Below, one piece after another: positions 34,755 to 42,442 of a DNA stretch of 42,442 nucleotides. The notes below the pieces were generated by a model that saw nothing but the letters and a program-made list of their open reading frames with translations, searched no databases and had not been told where the DNA came from. The stretch is from Acidiferrobacteraceae bacterium (lineage in GTDB: Bacteria; Pseudomonadota; Gammaproteobacteria; Acidiferrobacterales; JAJDNE01). The first letter of the stretch is position 1. Each line of letters starts with the position of its first letter. The translations under genes and the position numbers were made by a program. The DNA is taken from NCBI GenBank assembly GCA_037388825.1, contig JARRJV010000020.1, positions 1-42,442 of the forward strand, written 5' to 3'.

Positions 34755-35498
34755 ATGCTATTTTCTTGCGGACGATCCACTGACGACAAGACCTTGACCG
34801 CGATTGAAGCAAGAACCGTTCTTCAGTTTCTCCGGGCGCGCGCGTTCGGCTGGTATGTCCTGTCCATCTTCATCCTGATCGCCGGGATCAAGTTGTCGCT
34901 CGACTACTACCCGAGAAACTTCAACTGGCTCTACACGGTTGCATCATCCCTGGGCTCCGCACGCGACAATCCGTCGGGTCGAGTCTGGTATACCTCCGCG
35001 CTGGGACTGGCCATGCTGCTGCAATGGCCGTACGTCTCCGCCCTCAGGAAGCGCATCGGCGCTTCGGCCACAGGCCTGACCCGGGTTGCCCTGGCGTCGT
35101 TGGGTACCGGCATCGGCGCGGGCATCCTGCTTGGCTTGCAGGGCGTGTTCGTACCTGACTTGTCCGAGTGGATTACCAAAGGTCACGAGATCATCGCCCT
35201 GGTGGTCTTCTCCAGTCTGCACCTGGGCATCTTTCTGCTTCTGGCGCAGGCCATGTGGCGGCGAAAAATCTTTGGTGTATCGGCGGTGATCGTGGTCCTG
35301 CCTTTCCTCGCCATTGCCCTCAGCCAACTGTTTCTCTGGCTGGCGCAACGCAACATCGGCTGGGTCGGTCAACAGTGGGAGAAGACCGGCATCCCCTTGT
35401 GGCTGAGTTTTGCCTTCTGGCAATGGCTGTCCATCGGTTTCGTTATCATCGGTCTGGGCCTGCTGGTCCTGATCCCGCCAGCCAGGGATACGGCCTGA
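34755..35498 (+). CDS. Multipass membrane protein, DUF998-like
   Basis: About 247 residues with six or seven hydrophobic segments. After the first helix comes a loop YYPRNFNWLYTVASSLGSARDNPSG, in which the early S-L-G/D-N-P-G pattern recalls DUF998 proteins. The start is uncertain: ATG at 34755 is used here, with GGAGG at 34733-34737 rather distant; TTG at 34794 is an alternative. It follows the carboxypeptidase by 49 bases and precedes the ctaG region. No catalytic motif was seen, and its function is unknown. Confidence 0.6.
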   Translation: MLFSCGRSTDDKTLTAIEARTVLQFLRARAFGWYVLSIFILIAGIKLSLDYYPRNFNWLYTVASSLGSARDNPSGRVWYTSALGLAMLLQWPYVSALRKRIGASATGLTRVALASLGTGIGAGILLGLQGVFVPDLSEWITKGHEIIALVVFSSLHLGIFLLLAQAMWRRKIFGVSAVIVVLPFLAIALSQLFLWLAQRNIGWVGQQWEKTGIPLWLSFAFWQWLSIGFVIIGLGLLVLIPPARDTA

Positions 35499-35577
35499 AA
35501 ATCCGGACCCGGTGCGTGTCCTGCGCAAATTCCGTAAAGCCCCCGTTAGCGGAGCCTGAAAAACGACTCCCCAGGCA

Positions 35578-35606
35578 TCGACGCGCCGCCAGTCGGGGTG
35601 TAGGAT
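35578..35606 (+). promoter_or_regulatory. Putative promoter of the first ctaG-sco module
   Basis: TCGACG at 35578-35583 and TAGGAT at 35601-35606 are 17 bases apart, with TG just before the -10. The same ATCGAC...TGTAGGAT pattern precedes the second ctaG gene, which supports a real shared promoter. The GTG start lies 42 bases downstream. Confidence 0.45.
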
Positions 35607-35648
35607 TGCGGCCCGCAGCGCTACCGCATTGCCAGAACCTGATCACTC

Positions 35649-36506
35649 GTGTCATCACTTGCAAGTATCGTCACCTTCTTCACGCCGTGGGACATCTCGC
35701 CAACGGTAATGTTGGTTTGTGCCGCATCGGTCGTTTTCTACATCCGTGGCCTGGGCCGGCTGCATGAGGGCGACCCCGCCGGGGCATGGCGCGCGACGGC
35801 CTTTCTGATCAGCGTGATCGCGATCTATCTTTTCATGCAGACCCGTCTGGACTACTGGTCGCAGCACATGTTTTGGGTACATCGCCTGCAGCATCTGGTG
35901 CTGCACCACGCTGCGCCGTTCCTTATCGCTCTTTCCGCACCCATGGTGGTACTGAAACGCGGCACACCCGTATGGTTGCAGGAGCGGGTACTGTCACCCA
36001 TCTGGCACCTTCCCGTGGGTCGCGTCCTGTACCGGATTCTGCAGAATCCGGTCGTCGCATCGGTCCTGGTTGTCGGACTGATCGCCTTCTGGTTGACGCC
36101 GTCCATTCATTTCAAGGCCATGCTCAGTGTCGAACGCTACAAGGTAATGAACTGGAGCATGCTACTGGACGGCCTGCTGTTCTGGTGGCTCATCGTCGGA
36201 CCACCAAAGCAGTCGTCGTTGAAACCCCTGCACTACGGGGTGCGCATCGTGATTCTGTTCCTGAGTATCCTGCCACAGATTCTCATCGGAGCCTGGATCG
36301 CCCTTGCACCCAAGATCCTTTTCGACGTGTACAACGTGTGCGGCCGCGCCTGGCCCATCGCGCCCATGACCGATCAGGAGATTGGTGGTCTCATTACCTG
36401 GATCCCGTCGAGCATGATGAGCGTCATCGCGCTGCTCGTAGTGCTCTATCGCTGGATGCGCCATACCGAAGACGAATATATGGCGAGTATCTCTAAGAAG
36501 GAGTAA
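35649..36506 (+). CDS. ctaG: CtaG-type cytochrome c oxidase assembly membrane protein, copy 1
   Basis: A 285-residue membrane protein of the caa3-type CtaG family (PF09678), unrelated to the Cox11 type. It has seven or so helices and the histidine-rich segment HMFWVHRLQHLVLHHAAPF, presumably near the copper- or heme-related site. Further conserved pieces are SAPMVVLKRG, LVVLYRWM and PMTDQEIGGLITWIPSSMMS. It starts at GTG 35649. The sco gene follows after five bases. CtaG is needed for making heme-copper oxidases, probably for delivering copper. A second copy lies at 37288-38163. Confidence 0.92.
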   Translation: MSSLASIVTFFTPWDISPTVMLVCAASVVFYIRGLGRLHEGDPAGAWRATAFLISVIAIYLFMQTRLDYWSQHMFWVHRLQHLVLHHAAPFLIALSAPMVVLKRGTPVWLQERVLSPIWHLPVGRVLYRILQNPVVASVLVVGLIAFWLTPSIHFKAMLSVERYKVMNWSMLLDGLLFWWLIVGPPKQSSLKPLHYGVRIVILFLSILPQILIGAWIALAPKILFDVYNVCGRAWPIAPMTDQEIGGLITWIPSSMMSVIALLVVLYRWMRHTEDEYMASISKKE

Positions 36507-36511
36507 GTGCC

Positions 36512-37123
36512 ATGCCTGTCAAAACGAACTCCCGCGCCCACTTCCTGATTCACATCCTGTTGGTCCTGCTTGTCTCCACGGGCCTTGCCGCGTGCAGCAA
36601 GGACGTCAAATGGAAGCTGTTGAACCTGACCGGCGTGATGCCAAAGCTGCAATTCAATCTGCATGATGATCAGGGGCAGCCCGTAACCGCGGACAAGTAT
36701 CGCGGCAAGATCGTCATGCTGTATTTCGGCTACACCCATTGCCCTGACGTATGTCCCACCACCATGGCCAAGATGGCACAGGCCCTCTCGTCCCTGGGCG
36801 CGGACGCGGAAAAGGTGCGCGTACTGTTTGTGAGCGTCGACCCGGCACGCGACAAACCCAAACAGCTGAAGAGCTATACCGCCGCTTTCAGCCCGGAGAT
36901 GGATGGCCTGAGCGGAACCCAGGAGCAGCTGCGCACCCTGACCAAGCGCTATCGCGTCACCTATGGACTGGGCAAGCCCGACAAGGAAGGCAACTACGAG
37001 GTTAGCCACAGCAGCGCCGTGTTCGTCTTCGACACCAAGGGAAATACCCGGCTCATGGCGCAAAGCGACACTACCGCCGACGCCATGGCCCACGACCTGC
37101 GCCTGCTCATTGCCGGGTCCTGA
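36512..37123 (+). CDS. Sco1/SenC copper chaperone lipoprotein, copy 1
   Basis: A 203-residue thioredoxin-fold protein that helps assemble the CuA site of cytochrome oxidase. It has a signal peptide with a lipobox (LAAC, C28), so it is likely anchored at the membrane. The copper site is C77-PDV-C81 in YFGYTHCPDVCPTTMA, with the distal histidine H166 in YEVSHSSAVF. The start is ATG at 36512. It is coupled to the first ctaG. The second Sco at 38641 keeps the same three ligands. Confidence 0.94.
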   Translation: MPVKTNSRAHFLIHILLVLLVSTGLAACSKDVKWKLLNLTGVMPKLQFNLHDDQGQPVTADKYRGKIVMLYFGYTHCPDVCPTTMAKMAQALSSLGADAEKVRVLFVSVDPARDKPKQLKSYTAAFSPEMDGLSGTQEQLRTLTKRYRVTYGLGKPDKEGNYEVSHSSAVFVFDTKGNTRLMAQSDTTADAMAHDLRLLIAGS

Positions 37124-37198
37124 GGGGGCGATCAGCAAATTCGCTGCGGTTTTTCCCGTGAAGGCCGCGTCAAAGCCAAGAAATTGGGTCAACAAGGA

Positions 37199-37228
37199 TC
37201 GACCTGTTTGCCCTGCTGCGTGTAGGAT
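37199..37228 (+). promoter_or_regulatory. Putative promoter of the second ctaG-PCuAC-sco module
   Basis: TCGACC at 37199-37204 and TAGGAT at 37223-37228 are 18 bases apart, with TG before the -10. The element closely copies the one at 35578-35606. The ATG of the second ctaG is 60 bases downstream. Confidence 0.45.
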
Positions 37229-37287
37229 AGTCAGCCCGGCGGCAATCATCCCGGCCGCCGGCGACACGATAACTAGAACCAATCCCC

Positions 37288-38163
37288 ATGGACCTGAGCC
37301 TGGATTCCGTCATCGCGTTCATCCTGCCGTGGAAGTTTTCTCCCACGGTCGCCATCGTCAGCGCCGCCGCCATTCTGGTTTTTGGCCGCGGCCTGGTTCT
37401 CCAGTGGCGGGCCGGGGAGCACGCCGGAGCCCTTCGCATCGCGGCCTATTTCGGCGGGGTCCTTTCCTTCTATGCATTGATGCAGACACGGCTGGACTAC
37501 TGGGCCCTGCATATGTTCTGGATGCACCGCGCCCAACATGCGGTACTGCACCACAGCGCCCCTTTCCTGATCGCACTCTCGGCCCCCGGAGATGTCCTGG
37601 TACGCGGTACCCCCGAGGTATTGCGTCGCCGAATTTTCGCCCCGGTGTGGAACACGACCGCAGTGCGCCGCACCTACGATTTCATCCAGACTCCGGTGGT
37701 GGCGACGATCCTATTCATCGGCATCATGGGTTTCTGGCTGCTGCCGGAAAACCATTTCACGGCCATGTTGAGTGACGAGGCCTATCACGCCATGAACTGG
37801 AGCCTCGTTATCAATGGACTGCTGTTCTGGTGGGCAATGCTCGTACCATCGCGTAATGCCCACGCCGGCTGGAATGGCTATGGCTGCTGCATTCTTCTTC
37901 AGTGGGTAGTCATCATGGCCATGATCGCCATGGGATTTGTCATCATGTACAGCGAAGACATCATTTATGCCGTCTATGCCATCTGCGGTCGCCTGTGGTC
38001 ACTCTCGCCCATGGGTGACCAGGCCCTGGGCGGAATGATCACCTGGATGCCGACCACCGTAGTCAGTGTGCTCGCCGCGCTGGTGTTGTTGTCCCGCTGG
38101 ATACGGGAAAGCGGGAATGATCGGGCAACAGACCCGGTGCCCGCAATATCTGCCAAAGCGTAA
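37288..38163 (+). CDS. ctaG: CtaG-type cytochrome c oxidase assembly membrane protein, copy 2
   Basis: A 291-residue paralogue of the first CtaG, with the same plan: KFSPTVAIVSAAAILVFGRG, the histidine segment HMFWMHRAQHAVLHHSAPF, SAPGDVLVRGTP, NWSLVINGLLFWWAM and GGMITWMPTT. The copies differ along their whole length, so the duplication is old. It begins 164 bases after sco copy 1, behind its own promoter-like element. It is followed by the PCuAC and second sco genes. It may serve a different oxidase or different oxygen conditions from copy 1. Confidence 0.92.
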   Translation: MDLSLDSVIAFILPWKFSPTVAIVSAAAILVFGRGLVLQWRAGEHAGALRIAAYFGGVLSFYALMQTRLDYWALHMFWMHRAQHAVLHHSAPFLIALSAPGDVLVRGTPEVLRRRIFAPVWNTTAVRRTYDFIQTPVVATILFIGIMGFWLLPENHFTAMLSDEAYHAMNWSLVINGLLFWWAMLVPSRNAHAGWNGYGCCILLQWVVIMAMIAMGFVIMYSEDIIYAVYAICGRLWSLSPMGDQALGGMITWMPTTVVSVLAALVLLSRWIRESGNDRATDPVPAISAKA

Positions 38164-38188
38164 ATTTTTCAACAGCAGGGGAAATACG

Positions 38189-38644
38189 ATGAACCATTCA
38201 ATCAGAAGGTATCGGCTGGCTCCGTGGCTCGCCGGTGTCGTCCTCGCGATCTGCGCCGGCGGCGCCATGGCCGCCCCGTCAGTCAACGTCCAGCATGCCC
38301 GCATTCGCCTGCTGCCCGGTGATCTTCCGCTTGCCGGCTATTGCGAAGTGAAAAACACGGGTAGCGCAAAGGTCACCCTGACTGGCGCATCGAGTCCTGC
38401 CTTTGGCGGCGTAATGATGCATCTGAGCATGCACAAGAACGGCGAGGCCAGCATGAAGATGGTCGACAAGATCGACATCGCCCCGGGCAAGACCCTGCGC
38501 TTCGCTCCGGGTGGCTACCACCTGATGCTGATGAACCGCAAGCACAGCCTGAAAGTGGGAGACGTGGTGCCCATCACCCTTCACTTCAGCGAGGGCATGG
38601 ATCTGGAAAAGAAGTTCCGTGTCGGTGGAGCGAATACACAATGA
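38189..38644 (+). CDS. Periplasmic copper chaperone PCuAC
   Basis: A 151-residue protein (PF04314) that binds Cu(I) in the periplasm and passes it to the CuA centre or to Sco. After a signal peptide (AGVVLAICAGGAMAA, mature from APSVNVQ), the ligand pattern H-x10-M-x21-H-x-M is exact: H78, M89, H111 and M113. The start is ATG at 38189, with AGGGGAAA upstream. It overlaps the second sco gene by four bases (ATGA). Together with CtaG and Sco it forms a copper-delivery operon. Confidence 0.94.
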   Translation: MNHSIRRYRLAPWLAGVVLAICAGGAMAAPSVNVQHARIRLLPGDLPLAGYCEVKNTGSAKVTLTGASSPAFGGVMMHLSMHKNGEASMKMVDKIDIAPGKTLRFAPGGYHLMLMNRKHSLKVGDVVPITLHFSEGMDLEKKFRVGGANTQ

Positions 38645-39297
38645 GGGCGCGCGGACAGAACCGGACCCGTGGCCTGCGGATCCCGGCACTGTTCACCATG
38701 GGACTCCTGACGGGTCTGACGGCCTGCGGCAAACCGGATTCGAATTCGACCGTTGCAATCCAGGCACCGGTTCAGCATTTCCGTCTCTCGAACATCACCG
38801 GCTCCACGGATTCGCTGCAGTTTGATCTGACCGATTCCGCCAGCGGCAAGCAGGTGAACGCCGACACTTACCACGGAAAATTCGTGCTGGTCTATTTCGG
38901 CTACACCCATTGTCCCGATGTCTGCCCCACCACCGTGGCACGCATGGCCCAGTCTCTGAACCAGCTCGGTGAGAGGCTGGCGAAAAAGGTTCAGGTCCTT
39001 TTCGTCACCGTGGATCCGGCCCGGGACAGCGCCACGATCATGGCGGCCTACGCCCATAACTTTGGGCCGCATATTGCCGGTCTTCGTGGCACCGACGCGC
39101 AGATCCAGCGCATGGCGAATCGCTATCACGTGAGCTATGGCATCGGCAAACGCGACAAGAGCGGAAACTACGAGGTCGCACACAGCAGCGCGATATTCAT
39201 CTTCGGACCGGACGGCAAGGCCCGACTCATGGCCAAGGCCACGGATCCTGCCTCATCCATCTCCCACGACCTGCGCATGCTCATGGACGGCGCGTAG
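38641..39297 (+). CDS. Sco1/SenC copper chaperone lipoprotein, copy 2
   Basis: A 218-residue paralogue of the Sco protein at 36512. It has a lipobox LTAC (C29), the copper motif C91-PDV-C95 in VYFGYTHCPDVCPTTVARMA and H181 in YEVAHSSAIF. The central FVTVDPARD and GLRGTDAQI segments are typical. It starts inside the end of the PCuAC gene. Two Sco proteins in adjacent modules suggest separate targets or redundancy. Confidence 0.94.
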   Translation: MRARGQNRTRGLRIPALFTMGLLTGLTACGKPDSNSTVAIQAPVQHFRLSNITGSTDSLQFDLTDSASGKQVNADTYHGKFVLVYFGYTHCPDVCPTTVARMAQSLNQLGERLAKKVQVLFVTVDPARDSATIMAAYAHNFGPHIAGLRGTDAQIQRMANRYHVSYGIGKRDKSGNYEVAHSSAIFIFGPDGKARLMAKATDPASSISHDLRMLMDGA

Positions 39298-39416
39298 ATC
39301 CGACCGTAGATGCATTCCCACTTCCCGCCAGCCGGGTCCCGGCTATACTGTGCCGAACAGCACCTCAACGCGGGTCCGCCCGCGATCAATCCGATTCACA
39401 ACACAAGGGGATAAGA

Positions 39417-39656
39417 ATGATTGGAGTCGCCGCGTATCTCAAACAGGAACCCGACGGAAAGGTGCGGCTGCTGCTCGCCGACGTCGAATCCATCGGCGAA
39501 GGAGAAAATCCGGACTGGCGGCATCGCGCCTTCTTCACCTCCGCCGACTATGACGCCATGGCGCTGGAAGAATTCTCCCTGAGCAAGGACCAGTTCGCCG
39601 AGATTGGCGAGAATCTCGTGCTACGACTGCTGACCCTGGCGAAGGCACCAGAGTGA
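39417..39656 (+). CDS. Small hypothetical protein
   Basis: A 79-residue soluble acidic protein (MIGVAAYLKQEPDGKVRLLL, then EFSLSKDQFAEIGENLVLRLL). No cysteine, signal or membrane helix, and no domain recognised. It has a good ribosome-binding site (AAGGGGAT before ATG 39417). A TATACT hexamer near 39343 is a possible -10. It follows sco copy 2 by 119 bases. Confidence 0.65.
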   Translation: MIGVAAYLKQEPDGKVRLLLADVESIGEGENPDWRHRAFFTSADYDAMALEEFSLSKDQFAEIGENLVLRLLTLAKAPE

Positions 39657-39678
39657 ACCAGACGCAAACGCACGACAC

Positions 39679-40026
39679 ATGTACAGCAAGTTGAAAGCCG
39701 CGTGTTTTCCGGCGGCCGACGCACCGCCGAAACAGTTCCGGATCTCCGGGGCCATATTCCTGGTCGTGGCACTAATCGTAGGCGGCACCACCTTCGCCGC
39801 GGTCATGCAGAGCGGTTATACCAGTCTGGTGCCCGTAGTTCTGCTCATTCCAATCGTCGTCTGGCTTATTGGTGTACATCGAATCCTCTGGGGCGGCACA
39901 GCTGCGCAAAACCGCTCCCTGAGCGCGGGACGGGTCGTCGTCACAGTCGTACTGGGCTACGGAAGCCTGATGGTCGTCAGCGGGCTGCTTGGTGGACTGG
40001 TCGGGCTCATCGTGACACCCACATAG
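39679..40026 (+). CDS. Small membrane protein of unknown function
   Basis: A 115-residue protein with three predicted membrane helices (GAIFLVVALIVGGTTFAAV, SLVPVVLLIPIVVWLIG, VVVTVVLGYGSLMVVSGLLG). There is a short soluble N-terminus with one cysteine. No family was recognised. It begins 22 bases after the 39417-39656 gene and is probably co-transcribed. The frame has no long rival on the other strand. Confidence 0.65.
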   Translation: MYSKLKAACFPAADAPPKQFRISGAIFLVVALIVGGTTFAAVMQSGYTSLVPVVLLIPIVVWLIGVHRILWGGTAAQNRSLSAGRVVVTVVLGYGSLMVVSGLLGGLVGLIVTPT

Positions 40027-40075
40027 AACCGCTGCTGGCCATCGCTGTCCGCGAATTCGGATCTCTGGGCACCAC

Positions 40076-40534
40076 ATGATCGAACTTTGCGACACAATAG
40101 ATATCGATGTTCCCCCCGAGATCATTTGGGCCTGGTTTCAGCACTTGCCGGAGCACTACAAGGAATGGCACCCGGACCACATTAGCTGTCGCTGGCTACA
40201 CGGAGAGGCGTTTGAACCGGGGGCGAGAATGGAGGCTGTTGAGCGCCTTCATGGCAGACGTCATCGCCTGCGGTTGACGATGACCGGTACCAGGCCGGTT
40301 CGGCGCGTACAATACCAAATCTATCCAGGTGTTCGCGGGAGCCTGGCGGCGATACCGACCGAGACCGGCTCGAGATTCACGGCAAAGATCGAAATCGGTA
40401 CGCACTTGCCGATACTCGGCCGGATCATCGATAGGATGGTGCGCCTAATTCTTGCTCCCCACCTTGAAGCGATACGTCAACATCAGGCAGAAGAAGGCGT
40501 TAACCTCAAGACAATCCTCGAGCGTCGCCGGTAG
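40076..40534 (+). CDS. SRPBCC-fold (START-like) protein
   Basis: A 152-residue protein beginning MIELCDTIDIDVPPEIIWAW, the usual first strand and helix of SRPBCC lipid-binding domains. The interior includes WHPDHISCRWLHGEAFEPG and the long C-terminal helix LGRIIDRMVRLILAPHLEAI that closes the pocket. No enzyme motif. Base composition is a little less GC-rich than neighbouring genes. Binding of a hydrophobic ligand is typical of the fold, but the ligand is unknown. It converges on the DUF1761 gene. Confidence 0.78.
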   Translation: MIELCDTIDIDVPPEIIWAWFQHLPEHYKEWHPDHISCRWLHGEAFEPGARMEAVERLHGRRHRLRLTMTGTRPVRRVQYQIYPGVRGSLAAIPTETGSRFTAKIEIGTHLPILGRIIDRMVRLILAPHLEAIRQHQAEEGVNLKTILERRR

Positions 40535-40551
40535 CAGTCGCCGGAGGCTGT

Positions 40552-40971
40552 CTACGCCCACGCCGCCAACAACCCACCCATGAACAAGAGGTACAAAAAC
40601 TCCCAGGCGCTGTCGATCAGCCACGCGGCCAGCGGCTTGTCGGAGAAGCGGTTGTTAATGAGGCCGGTGGGGGCGACGATTGCCACCCACACCATCAAGC
40701 CCAGCTGAAGCCCTTTTGCCCAGGTATCGTAGCCGCCCCAGATGGCCAGAACCGAAAGGGCCAACGACATAAGAAGGTAACTCGCCGCGGAAATGAGATA
40801 GGCAGGCAGCGCCCGGCGGCGCATGGCAGCGGCCTCTTCCGGGCTGTAGCCATAGGCCTTCATCCAGATGCGACCAAACAAGAACGGCGAATGCCACAAC
40901 GCACCCACGGCCATGGCCACGACGACGCATACCGCCACAGCGGCGTAGTTAATCAGTCCGAACGGAGGCAT
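40552..40971 (-). CDS. DUF1761 membrane protein
   Basis: A 139-residue protein with four predicted membrane helices. It opens NYAAVAVCVVVAMAVGALWHSPFLFG, with the tryptophan-histidine-serine-proline motif and KAYGYSPEEAA loop characteristic of DUF1761. It ends YLLFMGGLLAAWA. A GAGGAGA ribosome-binding site precedes the ATG. It starts nine bases after the pentapeptide gene stop, so the two form one operon. Function unknown. Confidence 0.85.
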   Translation of the reverse strand: MPPFGLINYAAVAVCVVVAMAVGALWHSPFLFGRIWMKAYGYSPEEAAAMRRRALPAYLISAASYLLMSLALSVLAIWGGYDTWAKGLQLGLMVWVAIVAPTGLINNRFSDKPLAAWLIDSAWEFLYLLFMGGLLAAWA

Positions 40972-40980
40972 GGTCTCTCC

Positions 40981-41331
40981 TCACCCGTTTTGTCGATAAC
41001 GCATGCGCGTACCGCGCACGACCGAAAGCTGAATCTCATCTGCCGACAGCTCCGCAGGGAACCAGGCGCCGGCGATGCGTGCGCCGTGGAGGCTCGCGCC
41101 CTCCAGGCGCGCCTTGCGCAAATCAACACCTCGCAGATCGGCCTGACGGAAATAACAGCTACTGAAGTCGATACCGTCGGCCTCCAGGCCCTGCAGATCG
41201 ACCCCGCGAAAATCGCAGCCGCTCAGATCCACAACCGTGCGCTTGCGTTTTTCTTCATTGAAGATGTCTACATTCCCTTCTCGCAGCAACTCGTACAGCG
41301 GATCATCAGGAATTTTCGGTGACTCGCTCAT
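40981..41331 (-). CDS. Pentapeptide-repeat protein
   Basis: A 116-residue protein whose middle (about residues 30-90) holds pentapeptide repeats of the A(D/N)LxX type: LSGCDFRGVDLQGLEAD, FRQADLRGVDLRKARLEGASLHG. About 12 repeats would form a short right-handed quadrilateral helix. No other domain. Pentapeptide proteins sometimes mimic DNA or inhibit gyrase, but nothing indicates that here. It is upstream of the DUF1761 gene in the same transcript. Confidence 0.85.
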   Translation of the reverse strand: MSESPKIPDDPLYELLREGNVDIFNEEKRKRTVVDLSGCDFRGVDLQGLEADGIDFSSCYFRQADLRGVDLRKARLEGASLHGARIAGAWFPAELSADEIQLSVVRGTRMRYRQNG

Positions 41332-41412
41332 GATGAACCTCGTGTGGTTTCCGTATAGTTCAGGACGACCGCATCTTACGCCAAGCGCGACCGTGATGCA
41401 GCGTCTTCGCGC

Positions 41413-42435
41413 TCAGGGCGCGAGGAACTCCGCAAGTTCACGCCGTTTGGCCATGGCGTCGGCATAACCCAGTCCGATCAACTCCCGGGTATACGCCTGC
41501 TCGAACAACAAATAACTGATGAGATTCGCGCCCTCGGCATCCCGCGCCCCTATTCCACGCAGCAGGAAACGCACCGTCCACGGCAGTTGACGAACGTGCC
41601 GCTGCGCCATTTCCCCCAACTCGCGGCTCGGCGAGACCACCAGGGTATCCACGCGACGCAGCTTGACGCCATATTGGGTCAAGCGCTTCTGCGGAATGGT
41701 CGCGAGCGTGTGATTGATGCGGTGCAGACGCTCCAGGTCGATATCCATGCTGTCGAGAAAAATACTGTTGAGAATATGACCGGCGACATGGGCCAGGGAT
41801 GGATACATCGGCTCCTCGTGGCGCACCGGTTCCGCCTCCCGTTCCGGGGTCACGCCAATCACCATGATCCGGTCGGCACCCAGGTGCATGGCCGGGCTGG
41901 TGGGCGCCGTCTGGCGCATGGAGCCGTCGCCATAGTACTCGCGGTTCAGGTGAACCGCCTCGAATACAAAGGGAATGGCTGATGAAGCCATGAGATGATC
42001 CAGTCCGATTTCGTCGATCGAGGTCTGGATCTCACCAAAGGGAAGATAGTCCGTGAGCAGTTTCTTCAGCGGCGCACGGTCGAGCAGATGGGAAGGATTG
42101 TGACCGCCGAGGCCACCGGCCATGAACGCCAGCAACCAGTGGAAGGCGGTGCGGGCAATGCCGAAGGCGTCTGTGCGAAACACCTGGTCGGAGGAGAAAT
42201 GCGCCCACACGCGATGCAAACGACGCACGCCACGCTGAAAATTGACAGCATAGGCGGCCAGGGCGGCGGCATTGATGGCCCCCGCCGAAGTTCCGCAGAT
42301 GATCTGGAACGGGTTGGGGGCGCCCTTGGGCATCACCTCACTAACCGCCTTGAGGACGCCCACCTGATACGCGGCCCGGGCCCCGCCACCGGTCAGTATC
42401 ACGGCCGTTTCCGGTTTTTCTGACGCCTGGCTCAT
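41413..42435 (-). CDS. Patatin-like phospholipase, apparently lacking an internal core segment
   Basis: A 340-residue patatin-family protein. The oxyanion motif [13 protein letters not shown] is at residues 16-28, the nucleophile S50 is in GTSAG, and the acidic partner D170 is in YYGDGSMRQ. Together these form the Ser-Asp dyad. Conserved C-terminal parts ([26 protein letters not shown]) mark a bacterial subgroup. Between EIQTSID and [13 protein letters not shown] the usual stretch of roughly 40 residues (a beta strand with a TG turn) is absent, the frame being intact. The gene start is close to the window end (ATG at 42435), so its upstream context is unseen. Confidence 0.85.
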   Translation of the reverse strand: MSQASEKPETAVILTGGGARAAYQVGVLKAVSEVMPKGAPNPFQIICGTSAGAINAAALAAYAVNFQRGVRRLHRVWAHFSSDQVFRTDAFGIARTAFHWLLAFMAGGLGGHNPSHLLDRAPLKKLLTDYLPFGEIQTSIDEIGLDHLMASSAIPFVFEAVHLNREYYGDGSMRQTAPTSPAMHLGADRIMVIGVTPEREAEPVRHEEPMYPSLAHVAGHILNSIFLDSMDIDLERLHRINHTLATIPQKRLTQYGVKLRRVDTLVVSPSRELGEMAQRHVRQLPWTVRFLLRGIGARDAEGANLISYLLFEQAYTRELIGLGYADAMAKRRELAEFLAP

Positions 42436-42442
42436 CTTGTCC

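Noticed and set aside
1-42442. CRISPR array, tRNA, rRNA, integrase or transposase
   Set aside because: No regularly spaced repeats, cloverleaf sequence or mobile-element protein motif was recognised.

Overview
The window is a GC-rich, densely coded stretch of a bacterial chromosome. Gene content points to a facultatively anaerobic gammaproteobacterium: an Fnr with all four cluster cysteines, oxygen-independent HemN, heme A synthase with copper-delivery proteins for a heme-copper oxidase, molybdenum-cofactor genes, and DksA-like and GcvR-like proteins. A sulfur-oxidising or denitrifying lineage (Chromatiales or Acidiferrobacterales type) would fit, but this is inference. No rRNA, tRNA, CRISPR array, prophage or intact insertion sequence was recognised.

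Layout. 1-4031 (minus): a radical-SAM-like protein, hemN, fnr and bioB (cut by the window edge), headed by an FNR-type box. 4379-7366: an ABC-2 exporter pair, a GIY-YIG protein and, convergent, a DUF4197 protein. 7523-12911: TetR regulator with a putative operator, TolC-like channel and RND pump, without a periplasmic adaptor. 12912-13500: non-coding and hairpin-rich, resembling a dispersed intergenic repeat. 13501-14660 (minus): a small conserved protein, an ABM-fold protein and a peroxiredoxin-like protein. 14825-16561: a secreted metalloprotease candidate and an amidohydrolase gene broken by a 16-bp tandem duplication. 16634-20116: ctaA, a STAS-like protein, a diguanylate cyclase and a DksA/TraR protein. 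20186-22504: moeA divergent from moaB-moaC. 22608-26842: two small DUF2892 membrane proteins, the second behind an FNR-type promoter, then a 1168-residue multidomain flavo-iron-sulfur oxidoreductase. 26988-28829: a GAF-GGDEF-EAL protein. 28826-34705: a GcvR-like protein, an RMND1/DUF155 protein, a RimK-type ATP-grasp ligase and a GNAT-C39 peptidase fusion in one tight run, divergent from an M14 carboxypeptidase. 35649-39297: two successive ctaG-sco modules, the second with a PCuAC copper chaperone. 39417-42435: small hypothetical proteins, an SRPBCC protein, DUF1761, a pentapeptide-repeat protein and a patatin-like lipase.

Themes. One is oxygen and redox adaptation: Fnr, HemN, FNR-type boxes, CtaA, CtaG, Sco and PCuAC. 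A second is a candidate peptide-building and peptide-trimming system (RimK ligase, GNAT-C39, M14). The most unusual single gene is the 1168-residue protein: it joins a GltD/NfnL-like half to a PyrK/NfnS-like half behind an unidentified helical domain, making it a candidate one-chain Nfn-like transhydrogenase. Several genes carry visible lesions or odd states: a radical-SAM fold lacking two of three cluster cysteines, the frameshifted amidohydrolase, a patatin missing a core segment, and a BioB with a short N-terminus.
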